Positions 1 to 5,241 of a DNA stretch of 6,938 nt are shown here, in pieces. Source of the stretch: an uncultured Polymorphobacter sp. (lineage in GTDB: Bacteria > Pseudomonadota > Alphaproteobacteria > Sphingomonadales > Sphingomonadaceae); contig CALMPZ010000008.1 in assembly GCA_937871645.1 (NCBI GenBank), positions 1-6,938 on the forward strand. The letters are read 5' to 3'. Made by a program: the position numbers and the translations under genes. Numbering within the stretch: position 1 is the first letter of the stretch; each line of letters starts with the position of its first letter. The notes under the pieces were generated by a model. The model did no database searches and had not been told where the DNA came from. It worked only from the letters and a program-made list of their open reading frames with translations.

Positions 1-645
1 ATTGTCGTGCTTTCGAGCTATCCGGAAATTGTCATCATCCTGTCGATCGTCGCGTTCGCGACCAAGGCGGCGGCTTATTTCGCTGCCGAGGCCGGGCATC
101 TGACGCTCAAGGAACGTCGCGGCGTGGCGCTCAAGTCGGTGATGATCCAGGCGGTAGTGCTGTCGATTTTCGTCGCGTTCGGGCCGAACATCCTGCATTT
201 TTTCCATGTCTCGATCTTCGCGCTCGAAGTCGCGGGCGGGTTGATCCTGCTGTTGTTCGCGATCGGGCTGGTGCTCGGCGAAAGCCATGACAGCGCGCAG
301 GACGCCCACCGCGCCGGCCCCGAAATGGCGATCTATCCGCTGGCGGTGCCGCTGCTCGCGTCGCCGCAGGCGATCGTCGCGATCACCATCTTCTCGACGC
401 AGATGGGCGTCGGCAACCGGCAATTGCTGTGGAGCGGGCTGGCCACCATCATCATCGCCAACCTGGTGGTGATGCTGGGGGTGGCGCAGGTCATCGGCGG
501 CGAGAAGAAGTCCGGCGGCGGCGGTTTTTCGGCGGTGCTGCTGCGCGTCGTGGCGTTGCTGCTCGCGGCGCTCGCCGTCGAAATCATCGCGCTGGGCTTG
601 CGCGGCTACGGCGTGCTGCCGGCGATGCCGGTCGCGGCGCACTAG
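1..645 (+). CDS. MarC-family (UPF0056) inner-membrane protein, 5' end probably truncated by the window
   Basis: Multi-pass inner-membrane protein of the MarC family; the family's transport role is not established. The frame is open to the window edge. A GTG at 7 could start a 212-residue protein, but MarC proteins usually have about 20 residues before the first conserved block and only about ten are visible, so a few codons are probably missing. Numbering from GTG7, hydrophobic segments lie near 7-25, 43-60, 68-90, 112-133, 139-163 and 174-200, six in all. Family hallmarks are AGGLILLLFAIGLVL (76-90) and PLAVPLLASPQAI (111-123), which matches the second MarC signature. The first signature, normally rich in Pro and Gly (NPxGxxPxF type), reads ATKAAAYF here and has lost the prolines. 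A short Gly-rich loop (GEKKSGGGG) precedes the last helix. No partner gene follows; a palindromic repeat begins 44 bp after the stop. Family assignment is fairly safe, function is not. Confidence 0.85.
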   Translation: MVVLSSYPEIVIILSIVAFATKAAAYFAAEAGHLTLKERRGVALKSVMIQAVVLSIFVAFGPNILHFFHVSIFALEVAGGLILLLFAIGLVLGESHDSAQDAHRAGPEMAIYPLAVPLLASPQAIVAITIFSTQMGVGNRQLLWSGLATIIIANLVVMLGVAQVIGGEKKSGGGGFSAVLLRVVALLLAALAVEIIALGLRGYGVLPAMPVAAH

Positions 646-689
646 CGCGCCGGCTGCGGCGTACTAGAAACAGTCGCCGTCCCTTACGC

Positions 690-797
690 CGCTCATCCCG
701 AGCCCTTCGACGCCGCCTTCGGCGTCGCTCTGGATAAACGACGTCGAGGGACGCGCTGGGCCGCTGGCGCGTCCCTCGACTTCGCTCGGGATGAGCG
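690..797. repeat. Palindromic intergenic repeat of three hairpins
   Basis: The ends are a perfect 14-bp inverted repeat, CGCTCATCCCGAGC at 690-703 and its complement at 784-797. Inside are two further perfect hairpins: CGACGCCG-CCTT-CGGCGTCG at 708-727 (8-bp stem), and GTCGAGGGACGCGC at 743-756 pairing with 767-780 (14-bp stem, 10-nt loop). The motif of CTTCGCTCGGGATGAGC next to GTCGAGGGAC looks like dispersed intergenic palindromes common in sphingomonad genomes; that resemblance is from memory. No T-run follows, so it is not a classic Rho-independent terminator, but it lies between MarC and the patatin operon and could end or stabilise transcripts. The ATG at 791 falls inside the right terminal arm. 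Confidence 0.75.
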
Positions 798-837
798 ACG
801 TTGGTTCACTTCATAAGGAAGCCGGTTTTGAAATGCA

Positions 838-860
838 GCGCCACGCATCGGCGGTGGCGC
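838..860. other. Small hairpin in the region upstream of the patatin gene
   Basis: GCGCCAC at 838-844 pairs perfectly with GTGGCGC at 854-860 around a 9-nt loop. It lies between the intergenic repeat and the preferred patatin start at 938. If transcribed it would be a leader stem-loop. A stem of this length is not rare in GC-rich DNA, so its role is uncertain. Confidence 0.3.
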
Positions 861-877
861 AACTGTCGCGACCGGTC

Positions 878-892
878 TATGCTGCACTGCAA
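878..892 (+). promoter_or_regulatory. Candidate -10 box overlapping a PhaR-like TGC-N3-GCA palindrome
   Basis: CTGCACTGCAA at 882-892 contains TGC-N3-GCA, close to the CTGC-N3-GCAG site described for PhaR, the repressor of polyhydroxybutyrate genes in alphaproteobacteria. It overlaps TATGCT (878-883), a four-of-six match to a -10 box; no good -35 hexamer lies 16-18 bp upstream. If used, transcription would start near 890 and give a leader of roughly 48 nt before the ATG at 938. The location ahead of a 3-hydroxybutyrate dehydrogenase operon makes a PhaR link plausible, but a nine-base palindrome can occur by chance. Confidence 0.25.
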
Positions 893-918
893 CCTGAACT
901 GGCGCAACCTGAACTGGC
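889..918 (+). repeat. Perfect tandem duplication, 2 x 15 bp
   Basis: GCAACCTGAACTGGC occurs at 889-903 and again immediately at 904-918 with no mismatch. If an upstream patatin start (791 or 833) were used it would encode a QPELA repeat; if translation starts at 938 it is non-coding leader. The first copy shares GCAA with the TGC-N3-GCA palindrome, so the duplication doubles one half of that candidate operator. Confidence 0.8.
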
Positions 919-937
919 ATTGACGAAAGGCCGCAGC

Positions 938-2101
938 ATGGCCGTTTTCTCGCGTACCGAGACGCTCAACGGCCGCAAGCTGGCGTTTGAGCGCGTCGCG
1001 CTGCTGCTGCAAGGTGGCGGTGCGCTCGGCGCGTATCAGGCCGGCGTCTATCAGGCGCTCCACGAGGGCAAGATCGAGCCCGACTGGGTCGCGGGCATTT
1101 CGATCGGCGCGATCAATTGCGCGATCATTGCCGGCAACGCCCCGGCCGCGCGGATCGAGAAGCTGCGTGAATTCTGGGATCAGGTCAGCTCGGCGCCCGA
1201 CTACGGCGTCGCCGACTATTGGCTGGCGCTTTGGCAGGGCGATCTGGCGCGCAGCTGGGCCAACCGGCTGACCGCGGCGCGCACGATGACCGGCGGCGCG
1301 CCGGGGTTCTTCGCGACGCGGCTGCCGCCGCCGATGCTGCTGCCGACGGGTGCCGAGGGCGCGACGAGTTTCTATGATACGAGCGCGCTCAAGGCGACGC
1401 TTCAACGGCTGGTCGATTTCGACCGCATCAACGCCGCGGGCGCGATGCGCTTCAGCGTCGGCGCGGTCAACATCAGTACCGGCAATTTCGAATATTTCGA
1501 CAACGGCACGCACAGCATCCGCGCCGAGCACATCATGGCCAGCGGCGCGCTGCCGCCGGGGTTTCCGGCGGTCGAAATCGACGGCGAGTTATATTGGGAC
1601 GGCGGCGTCGTATCGAACACGCCGCTCGACTGGATCCTGTCGAACCTGCCGCTGCACGACACGCTGGCGTTCCAGGTCGATCTGTGGAGTGCACGCGGGG
1701 TAGTCCCGCGCAACCTCGGGCAGGTCGCCGAACGCCTCAAGGAAATCCAGTACTCGAGCCGCACGCGCGCCAGCACCGACCATTTCCGCGAACTGCAAAC
1801 GGCGCGCGCGCTGGTCCAGGCGCTGCTCGACAAGCTACCCGACGACTTGAAGCGCAGCGCCGAGGCCGCCGAACTGTGTCGGCTCGCCGACCCGTCGGTG
1901 CACAACATCGTCCAGCTGATTTACCGCTCACCGCCGCACGAGCTCGAATCGAAGGACTATAATTTTTCGCGCGCCGCGATGGAGGCGCACTGGCAGCAAG
2001 GCTATGCCGATGCCGCCCGGACGCTGGCGCAGCCGCAGATTTTCGAACGCCCGCAGGACAGCAATGGCGTCCAGACCTTCGACTTCTGCAGCGCGCGCTG
2101 A
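938..2101 (+). CDS. Patatin-like phospholipase family protein with C-terminal DUF3734-type region
   Basis: Predicted cytoplasmic serine esterase of the patatin fold, using a Ser-Asp dyad on acyl or ester bonds; substrate unknown. Residues from the 938 ATG (387 aa): oxyanion glycine loop QGGGALGAYQAG at 25-36, nucleophile elbow GISIG at 53-57 with Ser55, SGALPPGFP at 202-210, and the catalytic DGG with Asp221 in YWDGGVVSNTPL. The C-terminal third (about 240-330, with YSSRTRASTDHFRELQ) resembles the DUF3734 region that follows the patatin domain in a subgroup of alphaproteobacterial proteins. No signal peptide is seen. The frame extends up to ATG 791 (436 aa), but that codon lies in a palindromic repeat and its extra residues do not look conserved. 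ATG 938 has GAAAGG seven bases upstream and gives the usual short N-terminus; ATG 833, behind AAGGAAG, is the alternative. The dehydrogenase gene follows after 30 bp, so co-transcription is likely. A role in polyhydroxybutyrate or oligomer hydrolysis is inference from that neighbour only. Confidence 0.9.
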   Translation: MAVFSRTETLNGRKLAFERVALLLQGGGALGAYQAGVYQALHEGKIEPDWVAGISIGAINCAIIAGNAPAARIEKLREFWDQVSSAPDYGVADYWLALWQGDLARSWANRLTAARTMTGGAPGFFATRLPPPMLLPTGAEGATSFYDTSALKATLQRLVDFDRINAAGAMRFSVGAVNISTGNFEYFDNGTHSIRAEHIMASGALPPGFPAVEIDGELYWDGGVVSNTPLDWILSNLPLHDTLAFQVDLWSARGVVPRNLGQVAERLKEIQYSSRTRASTDHFRELQTARALVQALLDKLPDDLKRSAEAAELCRLADPSVHNIVQLIYRSPPHELESKDYNFSRAAMEAHWQQGYADAARTLAQPQIFERPQDSNGVQTFDFCSAR

Positions 2102-2131
2102 TTTCCATTCACCCAGCTTGAAAGGACGAAC

Positions 2132-2917
2132 ATGGGACAGTTGCAGGACAAGGTTGCGGTGGTCACCGGCGCAGCGAGCGGCATCGGCAAGGACATCGCC
2201 AAGCTGTTCCTGCAAGAAGGTGCCAAGGTGGCGATTGCCGACCTCAACATCGATGCGGCGAACGCCACCGCGCTTGAATTTGACCCGACGGGCACGCGCG
2301 CGATGGGCGTCGCGATGAACGTCACCGACGAGGCACAGGTCAACGCCGGCGTTGAAGCGGTGGCCGCAAAGTTCGGCGGCATCGACATTCTGGTGTCGAA
2401 CGCCGGCATCCAGATCGTCGCACCGATCGTCGATTTTGCCTATGGCGACTGGAAGAAGCTGCTCGCCATCCACCTCGATGGCGCTTTCCTGACCACCAAG
2501 GCCTGCCTCAAGCACATGTATGCCCAGGGCCGTGGCGGCAGCGTCATCTACATGGGCTCGGTGCATTCGAAAGAGGCGTCGAAGCTCAAGGCGCCCTATG
2601 TCACCGCCAAGCACGGGCTGATCGGGTTGTGCAAGGTCGTCGCCAAGGAAGGCGCCGAATTCGGCGTCCGCGCCAATGTCATCTGCCCCGGCTTCGTGCG
2701 CACGCCGCTGGTCGAAAAGCAGATCCCCGAACAGGCCAAGGCGTTCGGCATCAGCGAGGAAGCCGTCATCAAGACTGTCATGCTCAAGGATACTGTCGAC
2801 GGCGAATTCACCACTGTCGATGATGTCGCGCGGACTGCGGTGTTTCTTGCCGGCTTCCCGACCAACGCGCTGACCGGCCAGTCGATTGTCGTCAGCCACG
2901 GCTGGTTCATGCAATAG
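2132..2917 (+). CDS. bdhA: D-3-hydroxybutyrate dehydrogenase (short-chain dehydrogenase/reductase)
   Basis: Cytosolic NAD-dependent enzyme interconverting D-3-hydroxybutyrate and acetoacetate, the step after polyhydroxybutyrate breakdown. The 261 residues match the classical SDR length. Cofactor loop TGAASGIG at 12-19, Asp37 at the end of the second strand (AIADLN) as expected for NAD preference, NAG at 90-92, catalytic Ser143, Tyr156 and Lys160 (YVTAK). Residues corresponding to the substrate-binding set known for bacterial 3-hydroxybutyrate dehydrogenases are present: Gln94, His145, Lys153, Gln197 and Trp258. The C-terminus VVSHGWFMQ is typical, from memory, of the alphaproteobacterial form found beside a patatin gene. 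The position usually Asn in the SDR tetrad reads His114 (AIHLDG). AAAGGA at 2121-2126, five bases before the ATG, fixes the start. It is the second gene of the presumed operon with the patatin gene. Another hydroxyacid specificity is possible but less likely given the full substrate pocket. Confidence 0.92.
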   Translation: MGQLQDKVAVVTGAASGIGKDIAKLFLQEGAKVAIADLNIDAANATALEFDPTGTRAMGVAMNVTDEAQVNAGVEAVAAKFGGIDILVSNAGIQIVAPIVDFAYGDWKKLLAIHLDGAFLTTKACLKHMYAQGRGGSVIYMGSVHSKEASKLKAPYVTAKHGLIGLCKVVAKEGAEFGVRANVICPGFVRTPLVEKQIPEQAKAFGISEEAVIKTVMLKDTVDGEFTTVDDVARTAVFLAGFPTNALTGQSIVVSHGWFMQ

Positions 2918-3024
2918 TCCGCGTGAAATGGCTCAAATTGCTTGCAAATGTGCCGCCAAGGCGTAACCATTGTGCGGCGGTGGGAATATTGGGGTTCCAT
3001 GCCGCCCAGCAAGGAATCATGGGC

Positions 3025-3822
3025 ATGACAATGAAGCTGAATTTCAACAAGGTGCTGCTCGCGGGCGCCGCGACGATGATGATGATGGCGACGCCGGGCT
3101 TCGCGGCCGACGGCGATGCCAGCAAGATCAGCGGGCTGATCACGTCGCATACCGGCAACGTGCTGACTGTGGTCGATGCGAACAACAACACGCAGACGAT
3201 CAACCTGACGCCGACGACCGGCGTCCAGTCGAGCGAAGGTGCGCTCAACGTCCGCAAGGACACCGTTGACCAGACGGCGCTGATCCCCGGCTTGCGCATC
3301 AATGCCGATGTTGTTGCCGCCGGCACCGGTTTCACCGCCGTGAAGATCGACTTCAAGTCGGGTGACTTCAAGACAGCACAAGCCGTGCAGGCCGGCGTCG
3401 CCACCACCGAAGCGCAGGCGCTCGCCAACAAGAACCGCCTCAACGACTTCGGCACCAACGAAAAGCTCGCCAGCGCCGATGTGCTGTTCGCATCGGGCAG
3501 CACGGCGATTTCGGCGCAGGGCAAATCCGACCTGATGGCGTTCGCGCAGAAGGCCAAGGCGACCAAGGGCTATCAAGTCGCGGTCATGGGCTTCACCGAT
3601 TCGACTGGCGACGCGACGGCCAACCAGCGGCTGAGCCGGATGCGCGCCGAAACCGTCATCAACTTCCTGCAGGAAAAAGCCGGCCTGTCGCCCGCGCGCG
3701 TGCTGGCGGGCAACGGCATGGGCGTTGCCCCCGATGCCGGTTCGGGCAGCAATTCGGGTGCCCGCAAGGTCACTGCAACGCTGTTCGTCGACAAGGGTGT
3801 CGCGGACGGCAGCCAGCAATAA
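3025..3822 (+). CDS. Exported OmpA-family protein with N-terminal beta-rich domain and C-terminal peptidoglycan-binding domain
   Basis: Probable periplasmic or outer-membrane-associated protein that anchors to peptidoglycan. From ATG 3025 (265 aa): signal peptide at 1-28 (KLNFNK, then a hydrophobic core with four consecutive Met, cleavage near GFA-A); a small beta-rich region at about 34-110 (ITSHTGNVLTVVDANNNTQT...), resembling an OB-like/DUF5666-type domain; a linker at 115-148; and the OmpA C-terminal domain at about 151-256. The latter carries VLFASGSTAIS, GFTDSTG with Asp192, and LSRMRAETV with Arg207. These lie 15 residues apart, like the diaminopimelate-binding Asp and Arg of OmpA. There is no 8-strand barrel. 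Start choice: the frame is open from ATG 2923, but that adds a non-signal extension; AAGGAA at 3011-3016 is eight bases from ATG 3025, only two or three from ATG 3019 and fourteen from ATG 3031. The 107-bp gap after the dehydrogenase and the lack of functional link suggest its own promoter, though none is convincing. Confidence 0.88.
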   Translation: MTMKLNFNKVLLAGAATMMMMATPGFAADGDASKISGLITSHTGNVLTVVDANNNTQTINLTPTTGVQSSEGALNVRKDTVDQTALIPGLRINADVVAAGTGFTAVKIDFKSGDFKTAQAVQAGVATTEAQALANKNRLNDFGTNEKLASADVLFASGSTAISAQGKSDLMAFAQKAKATKGYQVAVMGFTDSTGDATANQRLSRMRAETVINFLQEKAGLSPARVLAGNGMGVAPDAGSGSNSGARKVTATLFVDKGVADGSQQ

Positions 3823-3831
3823 CTTCGGTTT

Positions 3832-3860
3832 CGGGCCTGTCGCCACGCGCGGCAGGCCCG
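3832..3860. terminator. Hairpin between convergent genes, probable bidirectional terminator
   Basis: CGGGCCTG at 3832-3839 pairs with CAGGCCCG at 3853-3860. The stem extends inward by one T-G wobble and three more pairs (3840-3843 with 3849-3852) around a 5-nt loop. It starts nine bases after the OmpA-family stop and ends 22 bases before the stop of the minus-strand dipeptidase. Neither side has a T-run, so it may slow or protect transcript ends rather than act as a textbook intrinsic terminator. Confidence 0.5.
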
Positions 3861-3882
3861 GGCATCGTTGCGCAGGGTGCCG

Positions 3883-5145
3883 CTATTTCGCCGGCGCGTC
3901 CATCACGGCCTGCGACCGCGTTTCGACGGCAGTGCCCTGTAGCGATGCCGCCACCGCCTCGGCGCGTTCCATGACACGCAGCACGTTGCCGCCCGCGAGT
4001 TTCGCGACATCGGTGTCGCTCCAGCCGCGCCGCATCAGTTCCGCCATCAGCGCCGGATAGGTTTCGACGCCCTCCAGCCCGACCGGCGTGTCGGGAATGC
4101 CATCGAAATCGGCGCCGAGCCCGACATGGTCATGGCCGGCTTGCCTTGCGATATGATCGATATGATCGGCGATGGTGGCGAGCGTGGTCACCGGGCGCGG
4201 GTGCGCCTTGTCCCAGTCCTTCAGCGCCGCATCGACCTTGGCTTGCGGCTCGCCCATCAGCACGGCCTTGAGCCGCACCGTCTCGGCGGCACGCGCGGTC
4301 TGCCAGTCGAGACGCGCCTGATCGACGAACACCGCGTAATAGTTGATCATGACGACGCCGCCGTTGGCTGCGACCAGCGGCACCACGTCATCGGGGACAT
4401 TGCGCGGGTGGCTGTTGAGCGCGCGCGCCGACGAATGCGAATAGATCACCGGCGCCTTGGTCGTCGCCAGCACCGCCTTCATCGTCGCGGGCGACACATG
4501 GCTCAAGTCGACGAGCATGCCGATGCGGTTCATTTCGGCGATGACGGCGCGGCCGAACGGCGTCAGGCCGTTGTGCAATGGCGGCTGGTTGGCGCTGTCG
4601 GCCCAGTCGTTGTGGAGCACGTGCGTCAGCGTCATGTAGCGCACGCCGAGCGCCTGGTACTGGCGCAGCACCGCGAGGCTGTTGTCGATCTGGCTGCCAC
4701 CCTCGACGCCGAGCAGCGAGGCGATCTTGCCGGCCTTGTGGATGCGCCGGATATCGGCCGCGGTGCCCGCCATTTCGAAGGTCTGCGGGTAGCGCGCGGC
4801 GATACCGCGGATGATGTCGATCTGCTCAAGCGTCGCCTTGATTGCCGCCGGGCCGGTGACTTCGGCGGGCACATAGACCGACCAGAATTGCCCGCCGACC
4901 ATGCCGGCGCGCAGCCGCGGAATATCGGTGTGCATGGCGCGGTCGAATTTACGGCCATCGGCGGTAAGGTCGACATTCCACCATTTCTCGCCGAACTGAT
5001 CACGGAGCTGTTCGGCCCAATCGTTGTGACCATCGATCAACGGCGTCGCCTTGAGCACGCGCGCGACGCGTGCGTCATAGCCGGGCGCGGCGGCGAGCAC
5101 GGGCTGGCCAAGCAGCAGTGCTGCGATAAGTGCTTTGCGAAGCAT
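3883..5145 (-). CDS. Secreted membrane dipeptidase (peptidase family M19)
   Basis: Predicted periplasmic zinc dipeptidase of the renal-dipeptidase family, hydrolysing dipeptides and in some members D-amino-acid-containing or other amide substrates. The 420-residue length fits the exported form. Residues 1-20 are a signal peptide (MLRK followed by ALIAALLLG, cleavage near VLAAA-PG). The binuclear zinc site is complete: His40 and Asp42 in DGHND, bridging Glu148 in GVEGG, His216 in DLSHVS and His237 in YSHSSARAL. The catalytic-site Asp346 (GADFDG), His175 (LTH...NDWAD) and Arg248 (HPRNVPDD) match the substrate-side residues of the family. No lipobox Cys is present, so it is probably soluble rather than a lipoprotein. 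A weak GTGGGGAT Shine-Dalgarno lies directly upstream of the ATG. It is divergent from the MFS gene across 96 bp and convergent with the OmpA-family gene, so it is likely monocistronic. Peptide scavenging or recycling is the likely role; the exact substrate cannot be read from sequence. Confidence 0.93.
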   Translation of the reverse strand: MLRKALIAALLLGQPVLAAAPGYDARVARVLKATPLIDGHNDWAEQLRDQFGEKWWNVDLTADGRKFDRAMHTDIPRLRAGMVGGQFWSVYVPAEVTGPAAIKATLEQIDIIRGIAARYPQTFEMAGTAADIRRIHKAGKIASLLGVEGGSQIDNSLAVLRQYQALGVRYMTLTHVLHNDWADSANQPPLHNGLTPFGRAVIAEMNRIGMLVDLSHVSPATMKAVLATTKAPVIYSHSSARALNSHPRNVPDDVVPLVAANGGVVMINYYAVFVDQARLDWQTARAAETVRLKAVLMGEPQAKVDAALKDWDKAHPRPVTTLATIADHIDHIARQAGHDHVGLGADFDGIPDTPVGLEGVETYPALMAELMRRGWSDTDVAKLAGGNVLRVMERAEAVAASLQGTAVETRSQAVMDAPAK

Positions 5146-5241
5146 GAAATCCCCACTTTGACAGTTTGCCCGACATGGCTACGCTGTTCGCACGCGTCAT
5201 AGAAGGGCAAATCCCGCGTGGCGCCTGACAGGGGGGATTTC
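5146..5241. promoter_or_regulatory. Divergent promoter region with two inverted repeats
   Basis: This 96-bp gap serves both the dipeptidase (minus) and the MFS gene (plus). The nine bases before each start codon are identical in transcript sense, GGGGATTTC: complement of 5146-5154 for the dipeptidase and 5233-5241 for the MFS gene. Between them TTTGCCC (5165-5171) and GGGCAAA (5205-5211) form a 7-bp inverted repeat with a 33-bp gap, a possible operator pair. TGACAG also occurs twice directly, at 5159-5164 and 5226-5231. Shared control of the two genes is inference. Confidence 0.4.
5158..5185 (+). promoter_or_regulatory. Candidate sigma-70 promoter for the MFS gene
   Basis: A perfect -35 hexamer TTGACA at 5158-5163 is followed 16 bp later by TACGCT (5180-5185), three of six matches to the -10 consensus. 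Transcription would begin near 5192, about 50 bases before the GTG at 5242. The TTTGCCC half-site at 5165-5171 falls in the spacer, where a repressor could block it. The -10 is weak. Confidence 0.35.

Noticed and set aside
1928..2914. Long open frame on the minus strand opposite the dehydrogenase gene
   Set aside because: It is the complement of a well-supported SDR gene, has no recognisable domain, and is Arg/Asp-rich as expected for antisense frames in GC-rich DNA.
2939..2970. Promoter for the OmpA-family gene (TTGCAA ... TAACCA)
   Set aside because: The -10 match is too poor to call; no better pair was found in the 107-bp gap.
2923..3024. Upstream start of the OmpA-family gene at ATG 2923
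   Set aside because: It would add 34 residues before an otherwise standard signal peptide, begins 6 bp after the dehydrogenase stop without a ribosome-binding site, and ATG 3025 has one.
3076..3087. (ATG)4 microsatellite in the OmpA-family signal peptide
   Set aside because: It encodes four Met in the hydrophobic core; a trinucleotide run cannot shift the frame and is short, so a phase-variation role is not supported.
2596..3846. 416-codon open frame on the minus strand
   Set aside because: It overlaps the dehydrogenase end and the whole OmpA-family gene on the other strand and lacks any family motif.
4126..5202. 358-codon open frame on the plus strand
   Set aside because: It is antisense to the M19 dipeptidase, whose complete zinc site leaves no doubt which strand codes; composition is His/Arg-rich.
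5218..5241. GTG 5218 as the MFS start
   Set aside because: The best Shine-Dalgarno (AGGGGGGAT at 5230-5238) lies downstream of it and serves GTG 5242.
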